7,745 bases of DNA from Candidatus Cloacimonadota bacterium (GTDB lineage Bacteria > Cloacimonadota > Cloacimonadia > Cloacimonadales > TCS61), in contig DAOUUD010000077.1 in assembly GCA_030668345.1 (NCBI GenBank), positions 1 through 7,745 on the forward strand, written 5' to 3'. Below the pieces are notes generated by a model, which was not told where the DNA came from, ran no database searches, and saw only the letters and a list, made by a program, of their open reading frames with translations. How positions within the stretch are numbered: the first letter of the stretch is position 1; each line of letters starts with the position of its first letter. This document shows positions 1 to 6,866 of this stretch, piece after piece. Position numbers and translations under genes: made by a program.

Positions 1-1358
1 TAATTTTATTTATTGTTTCAATTTTTGTTAACAGCAGTTTGTTATATTCGATAGAAAAGTTTTATACATATTACGACAAAGGCTTGCAATATATGCAGAA
101 AGGTGAATGGGAAAGAGCAATAGCCGAATTCAAAAGTGCAGCTTCACTGGAATTTGAAGATGCCATGAAAAAACGAACGTACGGCACCAGGTTCATAAAA
201 TATTTTCCTCATAGAGAAGTGGGAATTTGTTTCTATAATCTGGGTGAATTTGATAACGCAATGGGAGAATTGCAACTTTCTTATGCCTACAAGAAATCTA
301 AACGCACCGAGGAATACATAAAAAAATTAAGCTTTGATGGTAGAAATATCGATTTTGAAAAAAACTTAGCTGAAAGAAAACAACATGAAAAAGAACAGGA
401 AGAATTCGCTCTCAGACAGAGAGAAATGGAAGAACAAAAACAAAAAGAAGAAGAACTGGCAAGAAAACAAAAAGAGATCGAGGAAGAAAATAAAAGCCTG
501 GAGAAAGAACGGGAAAGAAAAGAAAAAGCAGAATTAGCAGCCCTGGAAAAAGAAATCCAGAAAAAACAAAAGGAACTTGAAGAAGAGAGACAGAAATTAG
601 AAGAACAGAAAAGCAGAAAATCAAATATCAGCAAATTACCATTAGGTGCATTAACTTATGATCCGAACGCAGTAACTCAGGTTGGCTCTCGTTTATCTGT
701 TGCAGTGCTCACTTTTGCAAGTAATGAAAAAGCTCAGAATCTGGCAGAATCTGTAACGGAAAAACTGGTGACACAGCTTGTTAACCTTCGTCGTTTCCGG
801 GTGATAGAAAGAAGTGCCCTGGATAAAATAATGGAAGAACAAAAACTTGGGATGACAGGTTTTGTTGATGATGAAACCGCTGTGAAACTAGGAAAATTAG
901 CTGGAGCAGATATAATAATTTTAGGCAGGATAAACATTGAAGTCGGGTTTGCAAAAGTAAGTGCCCGGGGTATCGATACCGAAACCAGTGAATTGATAGT
1001 AGCTAAGGAAGTATCTTCGGGAAATACAAATATCGAAACTATCGAAAGACTGGTGGAACAAACCGCTATAGATATCTATAATGATCTTCCCCTGGTAGAA
1101 GGAATTATCATGGAAGTTGAAGATACACAGGTTATTCTTAGCATCGGCAGCAATGTAGGAGTGCGAAAAGGCACCAAATGCGTTGCCTATAAAGAAGGAA
1201 AGAAATATTACCATCCCACTACTGGAGAAGTTCTGGGTATAAACGTAACACCCCTGGGAGAATTGATCGTTATTCAAGTTCAAGAAAAAATGTCGATCGC
1301 TAAACCGATTGGCAAGATCAGCGATTTACAGATCGAAGATAAAGTAGTAGTAAAGTAA
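1..1358 (+). CDS. TPR / coiled-coil protein with CsgG/FlgO-like domain and FlgT-C-like end (5' partial)
   Basis: Predicted exported periplasmic or outer-membrane-associated protein of the CsgG/FlgO fold; exact function unknown. The reading frame is open to the left edge (codons from base 3). The 12 codons before the TTG at 39 read ILFIVSIFVNSS, clearly the hydrophobic core of a signal peptide, so the real start is outside the window and TTG 39 is not the start. Numbering from that TTG: two TPR-like helical repeats at about 7-40 and 52-90 (GLQYMQKGEWERAIAEFKSA is typical); a charged E/K/Q coiled coil at about 105-195; a CsgG/FlgO-like alpha/beta domain at 218-350 (VAVLTF, FRVIERSALDKIMEEQ, LAGADIIILGRI, GIDTETSELI); and a small beta-rich end at 352-439 resembling FlgT-C (VILSIGSNVGVRKGTKC). 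The stretches that form pore hairpins in E. coli CsgG are missing, so a secretion channel is unlikely. First visible gene of the four-gene cluster. The family call is good; the role is open. Confidence 0.85.
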   Translation, partial: ILFIVSIFVNSSLLYSIEKFYTYYDKGLQYMQKGEWERAIAEFKSAASLEFEDAMKKRTYGTRFIKYFPHREVGICFYNLGEFDNAMGELQLSYAYKKSKRTEEYIKKLSFDGRNIDFEKNLAERKQHEKEQEEFALRQREMEEQKQKEEELARKQKEIEEENKSLEKERERKEKAELAALEKEIQKKQKELEEERQKLEEQKSRKSNISKLPLGALTYDPNAVTQVGSRLSVAVLTFASNEKAQNLAESVTEKLVTQLVNLRRFRVIERSALDKIMEEQKLGMTGFVDDETAVKLGKLAGADIIILGRINIEVGFAKVSARGIDTETSELIVAKEVSSGNTNIETIERLVEQTAIDIYNDLPLVEGIIMEVEDTQVILSIGSNVGVRKGTKCVAYKEGKKYYHPTTGEVLGINVTPLGELIVIQVQEKMSIAKPIGKISDLQIEDKVVVK

Positions 1359-1362
1359 AAAA

Positions 1363-1368
1363 AGGAGG
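1363..1368 (+). promoter_or_regulatory. Shine-Dalgarno AGGAGG for the barrel protein gene
   Basis: A perfect AGGAGG lies 4 bases before the ATG at 1373 and just after the TAA of the preceding gene (1356-1358). It fixes the start of the downstream gene and predicts strong translation, as expected for an abundant outer-membrane protein. Confidence 0.8.
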
Positions 1369-1372
1369 AAAG

Positions 1373-2560
1373 ATGAGAAATAGTTTTGTTTTGTTTATTT
1401 TAGTTTTATTTATTTGTTCTAATTTAAGTGCTATTGACTGGAACATTACAGGAGCCGGGGCTCGTGCAGCCGGTATGGGTGGAGCTTTTATCGGTGTGGC
1501 TGATGATGCCACTGCTATAACATGGAATCCTGCTGGATTAACTCAATTATATCGCCCAGAAGTATCATTAGTAGCAAGATATATTGCAGAAAGCTACAAG
1601 TACGAATCCACATTGTATTCAAACACAGTTGACAATCAAGGTCATTTTGTTGTCAATTTCGCCAGTGCTGCTTATCCATTTATGAATGGGAGGTTAGTAA
1701 TCGCTATTGCTTACCAGAAACAACTTGATTGGTACAGTGGTTGGGAAAGTGATGAAGATGAAAGTGCTACCGGTGGCGCCAATACTATCATTCCAGGTCT
1801 TGCTTTTAGAATATTTCCTGTATTATCAATCGGCTTTTCAACTAATATCTGGATGGGAAATGGCAATGAGGAAACTCATAGTTCTTATTATTATGATGAT
1901 GAATACGTTGAAAGGACTATAAGCTTTTCCGGTTTTAATATGGCTTTTGGACTAATGGCAGATTTTAATAATCTGCAAAATCCTATTCCCTTAAAACTGG
2001 GAATGATGATGCGAACACCTTTTAACCTGGGAGTAGAAGTGGATGCAGATTATGAATATAGTACAGATCTTCATTATAAGAACACCGTTGATATGCCAAT
2101 TATGATGGGTTTTGGTACTTCCATTCGCCTAGGGGAAAATTTAACAGTTTCTGCCGATTATGAAATAAGAGCTTATGGAGAGAGTAAAATCCACTACGAA
2201 TTGGGTGGGACAGCGTATTTAAGTGAAAGTAAAACAAATCTTAATCAAATTAGAGTTGGAGCAGAATATCTTGTAGTGACTGATTTCGCTGTAATTCCTC
2301 TCAGAGCAGGATTTAAAACTATCCCAACTCTTCTCTCCAATGGTGAAGGACCCGATTATAATTGGGAATATACAGATCAAACAAAAGGGACAGGATTTTC
2401 GTTAGGTACAGGTCTTATATTTGAAAGAGTTGCTATCGATGCAACTTTTGATCTATCAAGCTATACAGAGGAATGGGACAATTGGCCTGATTATGGTGAA
2501 AGTGAAACAGGTACATTAACAAAGTACAATACAACTGTTTCATGTATTTTTTATTTCTAG
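1373..2560 (+). CDS. PorV/FadL-like outer-membrane beta-barrel protein
   Basis: 395-residue predicted outer-membrane barrel of the OMPP1/FadL/PorV superfamily. Residues 1-20 form a Sec signal peptide (hydrophobic 5-16, likely cut after NLSA). The mature N-terminus carries the family signature at about 27-56: GAGARAAGMGGAFIGVADD followed by TAITWNPAGL, the plug-like segment of FadL/PorV proteins. The rest alternates in short amphipathic beta strands with aromatic and acidic loops (for example around 120-130, 168-182 and 328-336). The protein ends in CIFYF, a terminal phenylalanine after alternating hydrophobic residues, as in the C-terminal strand recognised by the BAM machinery. FadL relatives move hydrophobic compounds, whereas PorV relatives act as outer-membrane shuttles or scaffolds; the sequence does not decide between them. 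The start is fixed by the AGGAGG at 1363. It follows the CsgG/FlgO-like gene by 14 nt, so co-transcription is likely, and it may be the outer-membrane partner of the neighbouring periplasmic proteins (inference). Confidence 0.85.
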   Translation: MRNSFVLFILVLFICSNLSAIDWNITGAGARAAGMGGAFIGVADDATAITWNPAGLTQLYRPEVSLVARYIAESYKYESTLYSNTVDNQGHFVVNFASAAYPFMNGRLVIAIAYQKQLDWYSGWESDEDESATGGANTIIPGLAFRIFPVLSIGFSTNIWMGNGNEETHSSYYYDDEYVERTISFSGFNMAFGLMADFNNLQNPIPLKLGMMMRTPFNLGVEVDADYEYSTDLHYKNTVDMPIMMGFGTSIRLGENLTVSADYEIRAYGESKIHYELGGTAYLSESKTNLNQIRVGAEYLVVTDFAVIPLRAGFKTIPTLLSNGEGPDYNWEYTDQTKGTGFSLGTGLIFERVAIDATFDLSSYTEEWDNWPDYGESETGTLTKYNTTVSCIFYF

Positions 2561-2574
2561 GATAAATTATTTAT

Positions 2575-2616
2575 AAACCTTCATATACCCTTTTGAGGTA
2601 GATAATATGAGGGTTT
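2575..2616 (+). promoter_or_regulatory. 12-bp intergenic hairpin before the LPP20-like gene
   Basis: Left arm AAACCTTCATAT (2575-2586) pairs with right arm ATATGAGGGTTT (2605-2616) over all 12 positions, with one G-T(U) wobble. The 18-base loop can add ACC/GGT (2587-2589 with 2597-2599). No T-run follows on either strand, so this does not look like an intrinsic terminator. It ends 8 bases before the Shine-Dalgarno sequence of the next gene. It could be an RNA stability or processing element, a partial attenuator, or a protein-binding inverted repeat. It is the only notable structure in the 75-base gap. Confidence 0.5.
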
Positions 2617-2624
2617 CGCTATTC

Positions 2625-2630
2625 GAGGAG
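2625..2630 (+). promoter_or_regulatory. Shine-Dalgarno GAGGAG for the LPP20-like gene
   Basis: GAGGAG lies 5 bases before the ATG at 2636. It supports this ATG as the start and agrees with the signal peptide beginning there. Confidence 0.7.
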
Positions 2631-2635
2631 AAAAT

Positions 2636-3988
2636 ATGAAGGTAAAATTAACTGTCACTATTACAATCATTTTCATTTCTATGCTTCTTGCCGAGAAAGC
2701 ACCGGATTGGGTTACGAACCGACCAATTGTTAAGGAATTCTATATTGGAATTGGCTATGCATCCAAGATTAAGGGCAGCAATGAACATATCGAAATAGCA
2801 AAAAATGGAGCATTGAAAAACCTGGCTTCCGAGATAACTGTGAATATTACCGGAGAAGTTATCAGCAATGTTGTGGAAAAATCCGGAATTCTGGAAGAAG
2901 AACTCAAGTCACTCATCCGTTCCACTACCGAAGCAGAACTGGAAGGCTACGAGTTGGTGGACGAGTGGCAGAGTAAAAAGGAGTACTGGGTTTACTATCG
3001 GCTTTCCAAAATTATATACATAAAGCTCCGGCAGGAGAATATTGACCAGGCAATTAGTCTGGCGTTGAATTTATTTTCCGAAGCAAAAAAAAATGAAATC
3101 AGCAAGAATTATGAAAAAGCACTGCTTTACTATTTGCAGGCACTCAATCCTATAGAAAAATATATCACAGAAACCCTGCAGACAGAATTTGACGGAAGAA
3201 CCATTTACCTGAATAATGAGATATATTTTTCCATTCAGAATCTGCTTTCCAATATCGAATTGAAACCTGCTAAAACCAGTGTGGAAGCTAAACGAAACAA
3301 AGCTTTAAAACAACCATTGGTGGTAAAAGCTATCTACTACGAAGAAGAGCTGACTCCCATTTCCAACCTGCCCCTGGCTTTCGCTTTCACACGTGGTGAT
3401 GGTGATCTGGTAAAGAATATACATACCGATATGAACGGCGAAGCAAGATGTAAAGTGAGCAAGATAACTTCCAATGACAGGATGCAGATGGTGGGTGTGA
3501 AATTGGATATTTCAAGCCTGATAAACCAGGACAGCACTTCTTTTGTTTACCAGAACATCTTGAAGAGCTTTCCGATTCCAACTACCAGGATCATCTTGAA
3601 TGTAACCGGTTTATCATTTAATATCGAATCTGATGAAACTAACCTGGGAAAGAAACTCAGTGTTCTGCATGTGGAACCCAAGCTGAAAGAAGCATTTTCC
3701 GAAAAAGGATTTACCTTCACGGAAGATATGAGCAAAGCCGATGTTTACGTTAAGATCAATGCCAGATCCCGGGAAGGCTCTGAATTATACGGGATGTTCA
3801 CAGCATTTGTAGATCTTTCTGTTTCTGCCATCGATATGAGTTCCGGTGATGAGGTTTATAAATGCTCACTTACTAATGTTAGCGGTCAGGGACTGAATTT
3901 TGAAAAAGCAGGATTGAAAGCATTTGAAAATGCTGCTGATGAAATTTCGGAAGATATGCTTCCGATCTTGATGAAAACGCTGGAGTAA
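2636..3988 (+). CDS. Secreted LPP20-like multidomain envelope protein
   Basis: 450-residue exported protein of unknown function. Residues 1-19 are a signal peptide (MKVK, hydrophobic core, cut near LLA-EKAP). There is no lipobox cysteine, so unlike LPP20 and FlgP it should be soluble in the periplasm. Residues 24-125 look like an LPP20-type domain: APDWVTNRP at the N-terminus, GIGYAS, helix AKNGALKNLASEI, then a helix and closing strands with EYWVYYRLSK. About 130-210 is helical, with a TPR-like KNYEKALLYYLQALNP. About 225-325 is beta-rich, with an Ig-like strand-turn feature (TDMNGEARCKV). About 338-450 is a second alpha/beta domain (SKADVYVKINAR, FVDLSVSAIDMSSGDEVYK) resembling LPP20/FlgO-type folds. 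An A9 tract at 3085-3093 falls between the first domain and the helical part. It lies between the barrel gene and the cyclase gene, overlapping the latter by one base. LPP20 assignment is moderate; the other domains are judged by pattern only. Confidence 0.8.
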   Translation: MKVKLTVTITIIFISMLLAEKAPDWVTNRPIVKEFYIGIGYASKIKGSNEHIEIAKNGALKNLASEITVNITGEVISNVVEKSGILEEELKSLIRSTTEAELEGYELVDEWQSKKEYWVYYRLSKIIYIKLRQENIDQAISLALNLFSEAKKNEISKNYEKALLYYLQALNPIEKYITETLQTEFDGRTIYLNNEIYFSIQNLLSNIELKPAKTSVEAKRNKALKQPLVVKAIYYEEELTPISNLPLAFAFTRGDGDLVKNIHTDMNGEARCKVSKITSNDRMQMVGVKLDISSLINQDSTSFVYQNILKSFPIPTTRIILNVTGLSFNIESDETNLGKKLSVLHVEPKLKEAFSEKGFTFTEDMSKADVYVKINARSREGSELYGMFTAFVDLSVSAIDMSSGDEVYKCSLTNVSGQGLNFEKAGLKAFENAADEISEDMLPILMKTLE

Positions 3989-6156
3989 TGAAAGAAAATA
4001 CACACAAATTCAGATTAATAAAATTATACAAGAAGTGGTATGTTCTACTGGCAGCGTCATTGATTTTGACGCTGTTTGTTTATACCTTCTGCTCCACTTC
4101 TTTCATGCAGGAAACCGAGTTGAAACTGCTTGATCAGCGTTTCCGGCTCGATCCTGTTACGGATAAAGCTGACACAAATATCGTATTGGTTGCCATCGAT
4201 GATTTCAGTCTGGATTTTTTCAGTGAGAATGGAATTTCCTGGCCCTGGCCACGTTCATTCTATGGCTATGCGGTAGATTATTTTACCCGGGCGGGAGCTG
4301 CTTCCGTTATCTTCGATATGCAGTTCTACGAACCGGATATAGACCGTGAAGAAACCTATGCCGAAGAAACAGATGGTATTTTTGCAAGCTCCATTGCAAA
4401 AAACGGAAGTATCTATCTGGGTTCACAACTTCTGTTGGATTCCACTTTTATTCATCCGTTCGTTTCAAATTCCACCATTCAAATTGAAAATAAATTCCAG
4501 CCTGAAATAACTTTTTCTGGTATTCGTGCTCCTATCGATCCTTTCATTGCTTCTGCCCGGTCGATTGGGATAATCAATGCTGTACCCGATAACGACGGAG
4601 TTATCCGCAGGTCGTCTCTACTATTTAAGTTGAATGAAATGATCCTTCCGCAAATGGCTTTCAAAGTATGGCTGCATCAGATTGAAAAAGATATAAAAAT
4701 ACAGGCTTCCAACCAGGAACTGCGTATCGGAAATTACATGATACCGCTGGATGGAGATGGAAGGTATCTGCTTAACTGGTATGGACAGAACGTATTCGCA
4801 ACTTATTCATTCCGGGCTGTTATCTCATCGGCATCTGCTGTTCTTAATGAACAGTTACCGGTTCTTTCACCTGATATTTTCAAAGATAAACACATCATCA
4901 TCGGAGCTACTGCTGCCGGTTTGTATGATCTGAAAACCAATCCTTATTCCAAAGTAATGCCGGGGATGGAGATCTGGGCAACAGCTCTCAGCAATTTCCT
5001 GAATCGGGATTTTATCAACATTCTGCCGGAATGGTGCAACTTCTTTTTTACATTATTGGTTGTTTTTTGTATTTTTTTCCTAGTAACTAACCTGAATCCG
5101 AAAAAAGCAAATATATTAGTTTTACTGATACTTGTACTTCTGGTTGGAATAAATTTTGTTTTGTGGAAAACAGGCAGGATCCTTCTCAATTTTATTATGC
5201 CGGTCATAGGATTTGTAATTTCCTATCTTTTTGTAAATACTATCAGTTACCTGCTGGAAGGTAGATCCAAACGAGAAATTCGTAAGATATTTACCCGCTA
5301 CCTGGATAAAGAAGTAATTCAACAACTCGAAGAAGATCCGCAGCAGGTAAAACTGGGCGGGGAAGAGATCGAGGCTACGGTTCTGTACACCGATATTTAC
5401 GATTTTACTTCGCTTTCAGAAAAGAAAACTCCCTCCGAACTGGTGGAGAACCTGAACGATTATTTTGAAAAACTTACTGAATTTGTATTCAAATTCAATG
5501 GGCTATTAGATAAATATACCGGCGACGGAATAATGGCACTATTCGGTGCACCACTTCCACGTGACGATCATGCTATTCTGGCTTGCAGAACAGCGTATGC
5601 TCACAAGAAATTCAGGGAAGACCTGATGCGCAAGGAAACACTTTCTGCCGTCGAACAATTACACCTGCAAACACGAACCGGTATCAATTCCGGCAACCTG
5701 GTAGCAGGGAATATCGGCAGCGAAAAACGTATGGATTATACAGCAATTGGCGATACTGTGAACCTGGCATCCCGGCTGGAAGGAGTGAATAAAATATACC
5801 AGACCAATATCGTTCTAAGTGAATTTACATACAACCTGGTAAAGGAAGAATTCCTCTGCCGTGAATTGGATTCGTTACGTGTAAAAGGGAAAAATGAACC
5901 AACCAAAATATTTGAATTGATAAACGTTTTTTCCGAACTGGAAACAAAAGAAAAACCGGACTGGATACAGCAATATGAAGAAGCATTGAACATCTACCGG
6001 AAAGGAGACTGGCAGGAAGCAGGCAATATTTTCATGGAACTTGCCAGAGAACCTTTTAATGATAAAGCTTCACAGGTTTTATTAACACGCTGTAAATATC
6101 TATTGGAATTTCCACCCAGGAAATGGGATGGAATTCTTACGCTGGAAGTAAAATAA
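3988..6156 (+). CDS. CHASE2-domain class IIIb adenylate cyclase
   Basis: 722-residue membrane sensor enzyme predicted to make cAMP from ATP. One N-terminal membrane helix (about 17-36) leads to a periplasmic CHASE2 domain (about 42-340; hallmarks LLDQRFRLDP, SWPWPRSFYG, FDMQFYEPD, AVPDNDGVIRR, KHIIIGATAAGLYD). Three close membrane helices follow (about 348-367, 373-393, 398-422) and then a cytoplasmic cyclase domain (about 458-645). Catalytic positions are complete: metal-binding D469 and D513, adenine-selecting K509 with T585 (the class IIIb Thr in YTAIGDTVNLASRLE), and transition-state N592 and R596. A C-terminal TPR-like tail (658-722) ends in PPRKWDG and a lysine, as in many CHASE2 cyclases. 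The start ATG overlaps the preceding TAA (TAATG), and only GGAG two bases before the ATG resembles a ribosome site, so translation is probably coupled to the upstream gene. CHASE2 ligands are generally unknown; the neighbours suggest an envelope signal (inference). Confidence 0.95.
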   Translation: MKENTHKFRLIKLYKKWYVLLAASLILTLFVYTFCSTSFMQETELKLLDQRFRLDPVTDKADTNIVLVAIDDFSLDFFSENGISWPWPRSFYGYAVDYFTRAGAASVIFDMQFYEPDIDREETYAEETDGIFASSIAKNGSIYLGSQLLLDSTFIHPFVSNSTIQIENKFQPEITFSGIRAPIDPFIASARSIGIINAVPDNDGVIRRSSLLFKLNEMILPQMAFKVWLHQIEKDIKIQASNQELRIGNYMIPLDGDGRYLLNWYGQNVFATYSFRAVISSASAVLNEQLPVLSPDIFKDKHIIIGATAAGLYDLKTNPYSKVMPGMEIWATALSNFLNRDFINILPEWCNFFFTLLVVFCIFFLVTNLNPKKANILVLLILVLLVGINFVLWKTGRILLNFIMPVIGFVISYLFVNTISYLLEGRSKREIRKIFTRYLDKEVIQQLEEDPQQVKLGGEEIEATVLYTDIYDFTSLSEKKTPSELVENLNDYFEKLTEFVFKFNGLLDKYTGDGIMALFGAPLPRDDHAILACRTAYAHKKFREDLMRKETLSAVEQLHLQTRTGINSGNLVAGNIGSEKRMDYTAIGDTVNLASRLEGVNKIYQTNIVLSEFTYNLVKEEFLCRELDSLRVKGKNEPTKIFELINVFSELETKEKPDWIQQYEEALNIYRKGDWQEAGNIFMELAREPFNDKASQVLLTRCKYLLEFPPRKWDGILTLEVK
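4052..4081 (+). terminator. Terminator-like stem-loop inside the start of the cyclase gene
   Basis: CAGCGTCA (4052-4059) and TGACGCTG (4067-4074) form a perfect 8-bp stem with a 7-base loop (TTGATTT). Two G-T(U) wobbles could lengthen it, and TTTGTTT (4075-4081) follows directly. This has the form of a Rho-independent terminator, yet it lies at codons 22-31 of the cyclase gene, encoding part of the first membrane helix. It could end part of the transcripts after the three envelope genes, acting as an attenuator when translation does not follow closely. The T-tract is interrupted by a G, so termination would be partial at best; it may also be chance. Confidence 0.35.
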
Positions 6157-6158
6157 AA

Positions 6159-6866
6159 TTACTCTCGTTCAACCAGTGCAGCGATCCTTTTGTACATTTC
6201 ATCGCGAAGTTCTTCAACCTTCATGTCTTTGATCTTTTCACTTGAAATAACATCACCAAATTTTATTTTTATAGTCGTGGGATTGAGATGCCACGAACCT
6301 TTTCGTTTGAGTGAAAAAAGACCGGACATCCCGATTGGTACCAGATCGGCGACTGTATCTTTGGCCAGCATAAAGGGCATTTTCTTAAATGGCTGCATCT
6401 TGCCGGTTCTTGTACGATGACCCTCGGGAAGTATCACTATCGAAGTTCCATGTTCCAAAAGTTTTTTTGCTTTTCGCAGGCTTCGCATCGAAGAATAAGC
6501 ATTTTCCCGTTTTATTGGGATTGTCCCCAGACGCTTTATCAACCAGCCGTAAATTGGCCAGTTAAAGGAATAATCGGCTTCCACACCTCTGAAATATACC
6601 GGTATGAAAGCTTTTAATAGTGGAACATCAAAAATATTCACATGATTCGACATGAGCAGATAGGTTTTGGATTTATCAAGTTTTTCACTTCCTTCCACTT
6701 CCACTTTTATAAGCATCAGCTTAAATAAAACATTCAGTAACCAGCGGATAAGCGGATCGAGTTTTCTGGCGCGGATAAGAAATGTGAGCAGCAGTACAAT
6801 AATACTGATTATACCAAAATAGATCAATCCCACCAACCACATATAAAGCGAACGTACGTGTTTCAT
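6159..6866 (-). CDS. plsC: PlsC-type 1-acyl-sn-glycerol-3-phosphate acyltransferase family protein
   Basis: 235-residue inner-membrane acyltransferase (from ATG at 6866) of the PlsC/LPLAT family, which transfers an acyl chain to lysophosphatidic acid or a related lysolipid to give phosphatidic acid. One N-terminal membrane helix lies at about 8-31. Family motifs are in order: catalytic NHVNIFD (H75, D80 of HX4D), GTIPIKR at 114-120, LPEGHRTRTG at about 146-155 (the PEG-R block binding the acceptor phosphate), and VPIG at 176-179. The length is normal. An in-frame ATG at 6899 would add 11 residues (MPAPGYRGLLE), but the ATG at 6866 forms a classic ATGA overlap with the stop of the lipid-kinase gene and has GAGG 10 bases before it, so I prefer it. 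The 3' end faces the cyclase gene with a 2-base gap. The acyl acceptor is not provable from sequence; another lysolipid substrate is possible. Confidence 0.9.
   Translation of the reverse strand: MKHVRSLYMWLVGLIYFGIISIIVLLLTFLIRARKLDPLIRWLLNVLFKLMLIKVEVEGSEKLDKSKTYLLMSNHVNIFDVPLLKAFIPVYFRGVEADYSFNWPIYGWLIKRLGTIPIKRENAYSSMRSLRKAKKLLEHGTSIVILPEGHRTRTGKMQPFKKMPFMLAKDTVADLVPIGMSGLFSLKRKGSWHLNPTTIKIKFGDVISSEKIKDMKVEELRDEMYKRIAALVERE

Noticed and set aside
39..41. TTG as start of the first gene
   Set aside because: The frame is open upstream and encodes a hydrophobic signal-peptide core; the TTG falls inside it, so the start is left of the window.
287..634. Two overlapping minus-strand open frames rich in Ser, Phe, Leu and Cys opposite the coiled-coil region
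   Set aside because: They arise because the plus strand at about 400-625 is almost all purine (Glu/Lys codons), which leaves few stop codons on the other strand. They have no ribosome site, no recognisable domain and low-complexity composition.
600..1358. Curli secretion channel CsgG
   Set aside because: Only the core fold matches; both transmembrane insertions are missing and no curli genes are adjacent. FlgO-like is the better description.
1707..1922. Plus-strand open frame of 71 codons inside the barrel gene
   Set aside because: Out-of-frame shadow of a gene with strong family signatures; no ribosome site and no recognisable product.
2575..2616. Intrinsic terminator splitting the cluster
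   Set aside because: The stem is strong, but no T-run follows on either strand, and the next gene has only a ribosome site with no convincing promoter in the gap.
2561..2635. Promoter for the LPP20-like gene in the 75-base gap
   Set aside because: A TTGAGG at 2593-2598 resembles a -35 box, but no properly spaced -10 box follows before the start codon.
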